Part shown: positions 18,501 to 24,272 of the stretch, piece by piece
Numbering within the stretch: the stretch's first letter is position 1
Layout of the letters: the number at the start of each line of letters is the position of its first letter
Origin: CAYUMU01 sp964445985
Lineage (GTDB): Bacteria > Planctomycetota > Planctomycetia > Pirellulales > S012-138
DNA: 47,251 nt
Direction of reading: 5' to 3'
Assembly (NCBI GenBank): GCA_964445985.1
Contig: CAYUMU010000056.1
Location: 1 to 47,251 of the forward strand
Position numbers and translations under genes: made by a program
The notes under the pieces: generated by a model
Seen by the model: the letters and a program-made list of their open reading frames with translations, nothing else
What the model was told of the DNA's origin: nothing
Database searches by the model: none

Positions 18501-18567
18501 GCAAATGCGGCACGTCATGGAGGAAATCGAGGACCGATTTCCTAGCGAGCAAATCGGACCAGGGTAA
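15535..18567 (+). CDS. Soluble hybrid histidine kinase: REC-REC-HisKA-HATPase-REC-REC-HPt
   Basis: 1010 residues from the ATG at 15535. REC1 (1-120) has Asp52, REC2 (about 141-262) has Asp192, and a charged coiled coil follows (about 268-338). HisKA carries His348 in NMSHEIRTPMNG. The ATPase shows NLAGNAIKFT (461-470), DTGIGIS (497-503) and FGGTGLGL (525-532). REC3 (583-705) has Asp639 and Lys691; REC4 (727-845) has Asp777 and Lys831. A low-complexity linker leads to an HPt domain with His947 in HSLKG. There is no TM or sensory domain, so input probably arrives as phosphate on REC1/REC2, plausibly from the adjacent CheA. HPt implies onward transfer to a regulator outside this window. It sits where WspR would be and is the last gene of the operon, 64 bp after cheB. 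Confidence 0.92.
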   Translation: MSEILLIEDSRIQALTYGRLLQQAGYAVRHASSAEEAFQLCYETFPDLVVLDQYLGNKSGLEVCRRLKADSTLQIIPVVVLTDSQRERDHIAALEAGADRFLSKESPHEDLLAVVESLLKSSLPVELTDSDDEIRDTFLLGTRLLAIDDSETYLDSLSARLKEAGFHVVTAQGGREGMQLLAEEPFHVVIVDVAMPDMDGFEVCRSARSWANQNQKQLGLLILSGQESHQNLLEALDAGADDFVSKQQEMDVIVAHITALVRRVRMMRSVQLANQKAHSQELALREAEWRQRQAEERAKHAEARALLVEKLEKIASELSRSKDELELARDAAEAASNAKSEFLANMSHEIRTPMNGIMGMLELLTKTKLSSQQFDYLSMAQQSAHALLRLLDDILDFSKIEAGKLELEHVEFSLQDILGKALRMMTIRAQEKGLELACDIDPDLPSRFNGDPGRLQQVVLNLAGNAIKFTDHGEVIVKVCLEPPEASAARLHISVRDTGIGISADEQQRIFDAFSQADTSTTRRFGGTGLGLTISARLVEMMHGKIWVESQLGVGTTFHFTCELGRAFSESTGDSLPVVGLAGLQALVVDDNASTRDILCRWLRHWKIEPAWAESGEAALQAVSSALNHNRPFELLIVDMQLSDSHGPDLAKQLIARHGSTPGNLLALSSSISDLSLDQVSSTSRLRVMYKPIMAEELLQALVEIRSDDPRGHRSATDEALPWLAPIRVLLAEDSPINQRVALGFLERWGHEVTVVDSGNKVIDALEHSTFDLVLMDLQMPNMGGREATAIIRQREQHTGQHVPIIAMTAEAMKGDRERCLAAGMDDYIAKPIDSESLLRVILRCVAQSSANHHESEPAVNEPGSIGDDSTSSRREIPTEEAVSPENESRHEKGSVDWNYLGRMLNHDDRLINDSVGILREQFPPLLAEIRDAIEAGDAALMGRSAHSLKGLVGYFGASTVVALTVNLEQLADADELAEARTVAASLERQMRHVMEEIEDRFPSEQIGPG

Positions 18568-18663
18568 CCACGGGTCGCTTGGGGGGGGCAGACCAACCCC
18601 GCTTCCTTGCCGTTTGCGTCGCAGCGCGAATGTAGCCGCGCGGCTCGCAAAGCGCTTCTCTGC

Positions 18664-19770
18664 TTACACGGTAATTCGCCGGTCGCGCGCCACCACGTCC
18701 CAGCGATTCACGGCGCGTCCGTGCTCCACCACCACCACGCTTTGGTGCAAGGCCACGGTGGGGCAAATGTGAAAGGGAATGCCGTAGAGCACGTCCCCCA
18801 CCTGATAGGCCGGAGCATGCGCCGTAACGATCGTCAGATGTTCTTCGTTGTGAATCAGGGCCTTGGCGTCATCCAAGCCGAACAGCACCACGCGCGGGTC
18901 GGGATTGTCGGGGCTGACCGCCTTGTAGCCCAAGTCCAGGCTGAGCTTTCCTTGGCCTGGCTTGCTGATCACGCGGGTTAACAGGACCGCGGCATTCAGA
19001 AAGTCCAGATCGGGGAATTTGCTGCCGTAGCTGGCATCCCAAAAGATGCAGGTGCCGGGGCTGCACTCCACATTGGCCCGGCCGGCGTGACAGGGAAAGG
19101 TGGGAGTGCCGCCAGCCACCACCCGAGGCACAGGCAAGCCGGCCGCCAGCAACTCTTCTCGCAACGCTTCCACCGGGGCAAAATCGTGGTCGCACTTGGC
19201 TTGCCGCTCGCCCAGGTCGCGATCGCGAATGTGGCCGTCGTAAGCGTGCAGCCCACCCGGTTCAATCGCCGGCAGTTCGGCAATCAAACGGTACAGCGCC
19301 GCGGCGTGCATGCCCGGCGCAATGCCAGTGCGACCCATGCCGTTATCGATATCGAGCAGCACCTGGGCCGAAACCCGCGCCGCTTGCAGCCCCGCCGAAA
19401 GGTCGCGAATGCCCGCTTCCGTATCTTCCAGGCAAGAAAACCGCACGCCCGGATACGTGGCAATCAGCGTGGCGAATCGCCCTATTTTGGGCCCCACAAT
19501 CTGGAAGCTAATGAACACGTCGGCAGCGCCACACGCGGCAACCATTTCGGCCTCGGCAATGGTAGCGCACTTGAACTTGGTAATCCCGGCCGCGATTTGC
19601 CGCTCGATAATCTGCGGCATTTTGTGCGTTTTCACATGCGGACGCAAGCGATCCACGCCACCCGCGTAGGCAATCATCCGGCGAATGTTCTCCTCTGCCC
19701 GCTCGGGGTAGACCAACAAAGCCGGCGAATCGACTTCGTCCACGTTCTCAACTTCGTACCAGGCGGTCAT
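18664..19770 (-). CDS. D-threonine aldolase/D-serine dehydratase-like PLP enzyme
   Basis: 368 residues with an alanine-racemase-type barrel and the C-terminal metal-binding domain of the D-threonine aldolase/DSD1 family. The PLP lysine is Lys47 in RPHVKTHK. LLDIDNGMGRTGI and the glycine-rich VVAGGTPTF are barrel motifs for cofactor phosphate and substrate. The C-terminal HICPTVALH carries the H-x-C pair that binds a divalent metal in this family. The reaction would be cleavage of a D-beta-hydroxy amino acid to glycine plus aldehyde, or D-serine deamination; the sequence does not decide. It lies 83 bp downstream of the GNAT gene on the same strand and is probably co-transcribed. Amino-acid racemase activity is less likely because of the C-terminal metal motif. 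Confidence 0.85.
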   Translation of the reverse strand: MTAWYEVENVDEVDSPALLVYPERAEENIRRMIAYAGGVDRLRPHVKTHKMPQIIERQIAAGITKFKCATIAEAEMVAACGAADVFISFQIVGPKIGRFATLIATYPGVRFSCLEDTEAGIRDLSAGLQAARVSAQVLLDIDNGMGRTGIAPGMHAAALYRLIAELPAIEPGGLHAYDGHIRDRDLGERQAKCDHDFAPVEALREELLAAGLPVPRVVAGGTPTFPCHAGRANVECSPGTCIFWDASYGSKFPDLDFLNAAVLLTRVISKPGQGKLSLDLGYKAVSPDNPDPRVVLFGLDDAKALIHNEEHLTIVTAHAPAYQVGDVLYGIPFHICPTVALHQSVVVVEHGRAVNRWDVVARDRRITV

Positions 19771-19853
19771 CAGCAGCAGGCCTCAAGGTGGGGTGGCAAT
19801 CTCGGCAAGCGAAACCGTCATTGTAGCGCCCGTTCTCGCAGACTCAACGCGCT

Positions 19854-20318
19854 TCAGCGATCGGACTCAGATTGGGCGGCGTCCGCGGGCTTCTCCAGCA
19901 GCAAATAGGGCCCCTGGTCGCTGTCGCCCGTTCCGATTTGCCGCCAACCCAAAGCCCGGTAAAAAGCCCGCGCCGGCCGATTCGCGCGAACGCATTTCAA
20001 CCGCCACGGTAAGGGGAGCCAACTCGCCAGCGAGCCGAGCAGCGCGGTTCCCACCCCTTGCCGCTGATGCTCCGGGGCCACATACAGATGGTGAATGAAC
20101 GCCTCGGGCACATACACGGCCAGTAATCCGGCCATTTCGCCATTGGAAGCGTAGCAAACGAATACCGATTCTCCAGGAGAAGACGCCACGAAATCGGTTT
20201 CGCCGCGGGCCGAATCGGGCAGCCACTCCGCCTCGCGGATGACGCGTTCAAAGAAGTGTTGAATCGCCTTGGCGTCGGTCGACTTGGCAGCTCGAACCTG
20301 GTGCATGGCTGGCTTCAT
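19854..20318 (-). CDS. GNAT family N-acetyltransferase
   Basis: About 154 residues from the ATG at 20318; a TTG four codons earlier (20330) and an ATG at 20306 are alternatives. Motif A for acetyl-CoA binding is HQRQGVGTALL, preceded by the beta4 strand AFIHHLYVAPE, and motif B includes NRPARAFYRALGWRQIG. Substrate unknown. It is upstream of the D-threonine-aldolase-like gene on the same strand. If the small ORF at 20320-20559 is real, its TGA is separated from this ATG by a single base, which would favour this start and translational coupling. Confidence 0.85.
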   Translation of the reverse strand: MKPAMHQVRAAKSTDAKAIQHFFERVIREAEWLPDSARGETDFVASSPGESVFVCYASNGEMAGLLAVYVPEAFIHHLYVAPEHQRQGVGTALLGSLASWLPLPWRLKCVRANRPARAFYRALGWRQIGTGDSDQGPYLLLEKPADAAQSESDR

Positions 20319-20319
20319 T

Positions 20320-20559
20320 TCAACAAGCAAAGAACAAGGAATCGTTCTGCCACGCAGCGCGTTTCGCCGCCACTTCCCACAAATTCACCATCGGGCTGTC
20401 AAAAAGCGTATCCCGCCGCAGCGTGTTGCAGGCGCGGTAATGGCCAGGAATCGTGCTTTGGCTGGGGGGCCAACGGTGAAGCCTGGGGGATGGGCCGCAC
20501 TTTATGGGTCCGCCACGAACCACGAACAACCATGGTAAAGCCCGCACGTCTGGCGACAA
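20320..20559 (-). CDS. Possible 79-aa protein coupled to the GNAT gene
   Basis: Open from an ATG at 20559 to a TGA one base before the GNAT ATG. The second half (RRDTLFDSP, then MVNLWEVAAKRAAWQ) reads like real protein and uses mostly G or C at third positions; the first half is rich in proline and tryptophan and less convincing. I recognise no family. The spacing to the next gene is the main support. It could equally be the untranslated leader of the GNAT gene. Confidence 0.3.
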   Translation of the reverse strand: MSPDVRALPWLFVVRGGPIKCGPSPRLHRWPPSQSTIPGHYRACNTLRRDTLFDSPMVNLWEVAAKRAAWQNDSLFFAC

Positions 20560-20720
20560 GTCAATTCAACCCAGAGGAGGGTCGGTTGGTCTCACCGCCC
20601 TGTCTCACTGTCCTGCCCGTCCGTCCTGCCGCTTGCAATCGCCACGAACGCTCTTTAGCATCGTAGGCATGCTGCCGGTATCGCCTTCCTCACTCTCCCT
20701 TCCGATAGGTTCTCCCTCCG
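20560..20720. other. Intergenic region before the M19 peptidase
   Basis: Together with 20319-20559 this makes a gap of about 400 bp if the small ORF is not real. I see no promoter match, hairpin or repeat that stands out. Translation of the dipeptidase starts at 20721 after a pyrimidine-rich stretch (TCTCCCTCCG) with no Shine-Dalgarno. Confidence 0.4.
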
Positions 20721-21800
20721 ATGCTAATCTTTGACGCCCATCTCGATTTGAGCATGAATGCTATTGAGTGGAATCGCGACATCACTCAACCGGTGGCGGA
20801 AGTCCGGAAACGTGAGCAAGGGCGGAACGACAAGGTCGATCGCGGCACCAACACGGTGTGCCTGCCTGATATGCGGCGCGGCCATGTCGGGTTGTGCGTG
20901 GCCACGCAGATTGCCCGCTACGTAAAGCAGGGCAATCCGCTGCCTGGGTATCACAGCCCCGAAATCGCCTATGGTATTACCCAGGCTCAGCTCGCCTGGT
21001 ATCAGGCCATGTGTGAGAAGGGCGAGATGGCGCACATCAAAGACGCGCCCGGCCTCAAGCAGCATTTAGAACTGTGGCTCGCCCAACCAGGCCCCGATTT
21101 GCCGGTGGGTTTTATCCTGAGCCTGGAGGGCGCGGATTCGATTCGCTCACCGGAACACCTGCAGCGGCACTGGGACCAGGGCCTGCGAGTCATCGGTCCC
21201 GCCCACTACGGCCCTGGCACCTACGCCCAAGGCACGCACGTGGAAGGCAGCATCGGTGAGATTGGCAAGAAACTCCTGCGCGAAATGGATCGCATCGGGT
21301 TCATCCTCGATGCCACCCACCTCTGCGATATGAGCTTTTGGGAAGCCATGGATAATTTCGGCGGGCCGGTTTGGGCCAGCCATTCCAACTGCCGCGCCTT
21401 GGTGCCTGACCAACGCCAGTTTGCCGACGACCAATTGCAAACGCTGATCGACCGGGGCGCCGTGATCGGCGCCCCCCTCGATGCCTGGATGATGATCCCC
21501 GGCTGGATCCGCGGCAAGACCAAGCCCAAGGAAGCTGGGGTGCGGCTCGAACACATGGTCGATCACATGGACCACATTTGCCAGATGGCCGGCAATAGTT
21601 TGCACAGCGCGATTGGCACCGATCTCGATGGCGGCTTCGGTCTGGACCAATCTCCCGGCGACCTCGACACCATTGCCGATTTGCAGCGCGTGCCAGAGTT
21701 GCTGGCGAATCGCGGCTACAAGCAGGAAGACATCGAAAACATTTGCCACCGAAATTGGATTCGGTTCCTGCTCAAAGCCTGGGAGAACCAGCCCAAGTAA
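20721..21800 (+). CDS. Membrane dipeptidase, peptidase family M19
   Basis: 359 residues. Metal ligands of the renal-dipeptidase family are visible: H-x-D at His7/Asp9 in DAHLDL, the bridging glutamate in LSLEGADS (about 134), and histidines in DATHLCD and ASHSNCR. The C-terminal GTDLDGGFG matches the conserved GxDxDG segment. The fold is a TIM barrel with a dizinc site that hydrolyses dipeptides, including some with a D-residue at the C-terminal side. There is no signal peptide, so it is probably cytoplasmic in spite of the family name. It is divergent from the D-amino-acid-type enzyme and GNAT genes, which hints at, but does not prove, a shared role with D-residue peptides. Confidence 0.88.
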   Translation: MLIFDAHLDLSMNAIEWNRDITQPVAEVRKREQGRNDKVDRGTNTVCLPDMRRGHVGLCVATQIARYVKQGNPLPGYHSPEIAYGITQAQLAWYQAMCEKGEMAHIKDAPGLKQHLELWLAQPGPDLPVGFILSLEGADSIRSPEHLQRHWDQGLRVIGPAHYGPGTYAQGTHVEGSIGEIGKKLLREMDRIGFILDATHLCDMSFWEAMDNFGGPVWASHSNCRALVPDQRQFADDQLQTLIDRGAVIGAPLDAWMMIPGWIRGKTKPKEAGVRLEHMVDHMDHICQMAGNSLHSAIGTDLDGGFGLDQSPGDLDTIADLQRVPELLANRGYKQEDIENICHRNWIRFLLKAWENQPK

Positions 21801-21935
21801 GCCGCGGATCTCGTGGCTAGTTCCAAGCCAACCCCATCGCCTCCCTGCCCCGTTTGTTCGCGGGGCCGGGGGCTGGCCGCGGTCCATGATCGGATCGATG
21901 CAAACGTCGGTCGGGTGGGATGCCGGTAGCCAAGC

Positions 21936-22496
21936 TTAGAGCGGTAGATTGTGCTTCTTGGCTTCTTCCCGGCGATCATCGATTTCTGGGGATTCCGCGT
22001 CTTCGGTCGCGTGCACATCGAGCGTGACTGGGCTGAAGTCTCCCAGAATCTTCATGGCTTTGGCCATCACGGCCGGATTGGCCCGTATCAGCAGCAGCAC
22101 GTGACCGCGGTTCAGTTGGCTCACGTAATCTTTGGCAGCGTTTCGGGGCACGCCCCAGCCGGCCATCGATCCCACCAGTCCTCCCACGATTCCTCCGGTC
22201 AAGGCGGCAGCGGGACCCGTAATCAGCAGGACCCCCACTCCCATGGTCACGAACGAGAGCGTGCCGGCGAACAGTCCGACCAGGCCGCCCAGGGCGGCGC
22301 CGAGCAGTGCATGCGATTCGCTGCTGTCGCCGCGTTGCAAGGCGCCTTCCAGCGTTTGCAGGTCGTGCTTGCTTTGTATGATGGCACTGACTTCCACTGC
22401 CTCCGGCAATTCGTGCCGCACTCGTTCGACCGCGGCTTTCGCGTTCTCCGCCGATTCGAATACGGCGACGAGGGTTTCTTTCCTTTCCGAGTTCAT
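21936..22496 (-). CDS. General-stress-type membrane protein with glycine-zipper segment (YflT/17M-like)
   Basis: 186 residues. The N-terminal alpha/beta part (TLVAVFESAENAKAAVERVRHEL) matches the general-stress 17M/DUF1269 type. Next comes a long glycine- and alanine-rich hydrophobic stretch (about 62-115, with GGLVGLF and GGIVGGLVGSMAGWG) able to form two packed membrane helices. A second alpha/beta part (RGHVLLLIRAN) and a charged tail follow. The start has GGAGG 7-8 bp upstream. Its ATG overlaps the TGA of a 56-codon ORF (ATGA), and a sigma-54-like promoter lies about 175 bp upstream. Function in this family is poorly defined; a role in the stress response is inferred from relatives only. 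Confidence 0.75.
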   Translation of the reverse strand: MNSERKETLVAVFESAENAKAAVERVRHELPEAVEVSAIIQSKHDLQTLEGALQRGDSSESHALLGAALGGLVGLFAGTLSFVTMGVGVLLITGPAAALTGGIVGGLVGSMAGWGVPRNAAKDYVSQLNRGHVLLLIRANPAVMAKAMKILGDFSPVTLDVHATEDAESPEIDDRREEAKKHNLPL

Positions 22497-22663
22497 CGAT
22501 CATCCTCCTGAAACTGTTTCAACATTGGCCTGTTCAGCCAGGTTTCATGCGCGTGTTGTAAGCCAGGAAGCTCCGTCTCCAACGCCTCCTCCAAGCGTTT
22601 CGCCGCCTCGGCCAGGGCGGCAGTAAGTCGTTCCAGGGCGGCACAACGTCGTCGTTGGCGCAT
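22493..22663 (-). CDS. Possible 56-aa helical protein overlapping the stress gene
   Basis: ATG at 22663 to TGA at 22493, sharing ATGA with the downstream start. After a basic start (MRQRRR), residues 8-33 form a clean amphipathic helix rich in Ala, Leu and Glu (ERLTAALAEAAKRLEEALE). Composition and the overlap argue for coding. Against it, no Shine-Dalgarno precedes the ATG, and the sigma-54-like promoter at 22669-22685 would start RNA just inside this ORF. Either another promoter serves it or it is simply leader sequence. Confidence 0.4.
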   Translation of the reverse strand: MRQRRRCAALERLTAALAEAAKRLEEALETELPGLQHAHETWLNRPMLKQFQEDDR

Positions 22664-22937
22664 TACGCAGCAATCGAAGTGCCAATTCCGCGGCGATCGA
22701 CGTTACTTATTAGCAGGGTTGATCTTACCTGCTTAATATCGCATGAATTCCCCTGGCCGAGTCCCGCGCTGATCGTGCGGTTGGAATGGGTTTCAACCAT
22801 TGCGGCCGTTCTTTGGCCGGTCGCGGTCTGATAACATCCCGCGCGTGGGGGGACCCGCAAATCGGCTGGTTGCCCGGCGGGCCTGGATGGTTGGAACCGC
22901 CCGCTGGGACGGATCGTTGTTTGCAGCAGCCGAGGGC
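22664..22937. other. Upstream region of the stress gene with an inverted repeat
   Basis: 274 bp. AGCAGG at 22712-22717 and CCTGCT at 22728-22733 form an inverted repeat with a 10-bp centre in a relatively AT-rich patch (22702-22745), about 65 bp upstream of the predicted sigma-54 start. It could be an activator site or a weak terminator for the gene ending at 22938. The rest shows nothing I can name. Confidence 0.35.
22669..22685 (-). promoter_or_regulatory. Sigma-54-type -24/-12 promoter candidate
   Basis: Minus strand TTGGCACTTCGATTGCT: TGGCAC at 22684-22679, a 5-bp spacer, then TTGC at 22673-22670. It differs from the consensus TGGCACG-N4-TTGCW only at the seventh base. RNA would begin near 22658, about 160 bp upstream of the stress-protein ATG. 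Confidence 0.5.
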
Positions 22938-24131
22938 TCAATCGAGTGCGGGGTCGCGGCTGGGTTGTTCGACCAATCGCAGGTACTGGGCCAACTGCCA
23001 GGCCTTGAGTTGATCGCCGTTCCGCGCGTAGTTTTGCTGAAGGTTGCGCAGCATCCGCTCCAATGTTGCCCGGCGTGGGCTGGGAAGCAGATGACGCAAC
23101 GGATCAAACCCGCCCCCCAACTGCGTGATGATGTCTTCCAGGTCGTCTTCGGTAACGATTCGTCCGCCTCCGAATGCATCGACCACAATATCGGACTTGG
23201 GAAATCCCGGCGGCGCCCGCCGTCCTTCGTACTTGAACATGTAGCGATACGGCAGGGCCAGTCCCACGATGGGCAGTTTCAGCCGCTCTCCCACGGCCAC
23301 CGCCAGGTGCGATAGCAAAATGGGCAGCCCCTGGCGACTCTTCAGCAGGTAGTGCAAGGAACTGTTGCGAGGATCGTAATAATTGGCGGCATTGCCCCGA
23401 AAGCTTTGAGGGCCGGCAAACAGCACCTGGCACAATGCCTGCATGGCTTGTTTCGGATCGCATTGCGCCGGATCCAGATCGCGGCCTTGCGAGTCCTTCC
23501 CCAGCGCATGGCGCACTTGCTGTGTCAGTCGATCCAGTTCGACGGACAACCAGGCCCGATCCGCGGAGGGTTCGACAATCTCGGCGATGACTCCCATCGC
23601 CTGTTCCAAATTCAATTGGGCATCGTCTTTCACCGCGGCAATCTGCTGGAATTCGCCCAGGAACTTGCGGTGGCGGATCACGAGGAACACCCGCCGTGAG
23701 CGGGCACGAACCTCCGCCGAATCGCTCCGGCAGGCCACTTCGACCGCTGGCAAACAGGCTGGACCGATCTGGATCAATTCAAACTCGGCGCGGCGCCGCG
23801 TGGCAAACACATCGGAGTTCAGATCGTGGAGCCAGCTTTGCACGACCTGCGCTAATCGCTGGTCCTCCCTGGCTTGGCCGTCTGCTGCCTGACCAGCGAC
23901 CGGAGCGAGCGCGGAAGAGGCCACCAGGGCATCTTCCAGGGAGCTTTCCGCGGCGGCGGACGTAACGTGCGCGGCGGTTGCTTCGGGTGGCGTTGACCCC
24001 GTGGCGACGACCAGCCCCACGGCCAGCAGCCCAGCCCATGCGAAACCGGCGCCACCATCGAAGGCGGACCCCAACCCACGGAGTGATCCGTGGCAAGGCG
24101 ATCGAGCCGGGAAAGTGAAGCGTCTGGGCAT
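22938..24131 (-). CDS. Secreted SirB1/transglutaminase-like protein
   Basis: 397 residues. GGGGGGAGG lies 5 bp before the ATG, which fixes the start. A long N-terminal export signal (basic MPRRFTFPAR, hydrophobic segment about 30-47) is followed by a helical part that may be HEAT-like (about 85-160). Then comes the SirB1/Transglut_core2 region: RGNAANYYDPRNSSL, GLPILLSHLAVAVGERL and GLALPYRYMFKYEG, where family members place NYYDPxNS and GxPIxLS. Most relatives lack the full transglutaminase triad, and the catalytic Cys is absent here too (ILLSHL), so enzymatic activity is doubtful. The C-terminal 100 residues resemble the usual SirB1 helical tail. It is probably extracytoplasmic; role unknown. 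Confidence 0.75.
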   Translation of the reverse strand: MPRRFTFPARSPCHGSLRGLGSAFDGGAGFAWAGLLAVGLVVATGSTPPEATAAHVTSAAAESSLEDALVASSALAPVAGQAADGQAREDQRLAQVVQSWLHDLNSDVFATRRRAEFELIQIGPACLPAVEVACRSDSAEVRARSRRVFLVIRHRKFLGEFQQIAAVKDDAQLNLEQAMGVIAEIVEPSADRAWLSVELDRLTQQVRHALGKDSQGRDLDPAQCDPKQAMQALCQVLFAGPQSFRGNAANYYDPRNSSLHYLLKSRQGLPILLSHLAVAVGERLKLPIVGLALPYRYMFKYEGRRAPPGFPKSDIVVDAFGGGRIVTEDDLEDIITQLGGGFDPLRHLLPSPRRATLERMLRNLQQNYARNGDQLKAWQLAQYLRLVEQPSRDPALD

Positions 24132-24272
24132 GGTGCCTCCCCCCTTTTCCCTGCTGATTATGCGTAAGGTTCAGGTTCCAAGACTTACGTTGCCTGCCCC
24201 TCGGTCGATCGGCGTGGGCAGGGCGTTCCTCATGGGGTGCGTTGGCCAGGGAAGCAAGACAACAGCCCGGCG

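Noticed and set aside
7463..18567. Flagellar chemotaxis operon
   Set aside because: No flagellar genes, CheD, CheZ or lone CheY; CheA-REC, CheR-TPR and two CheW proteins point to an alternative-function system.
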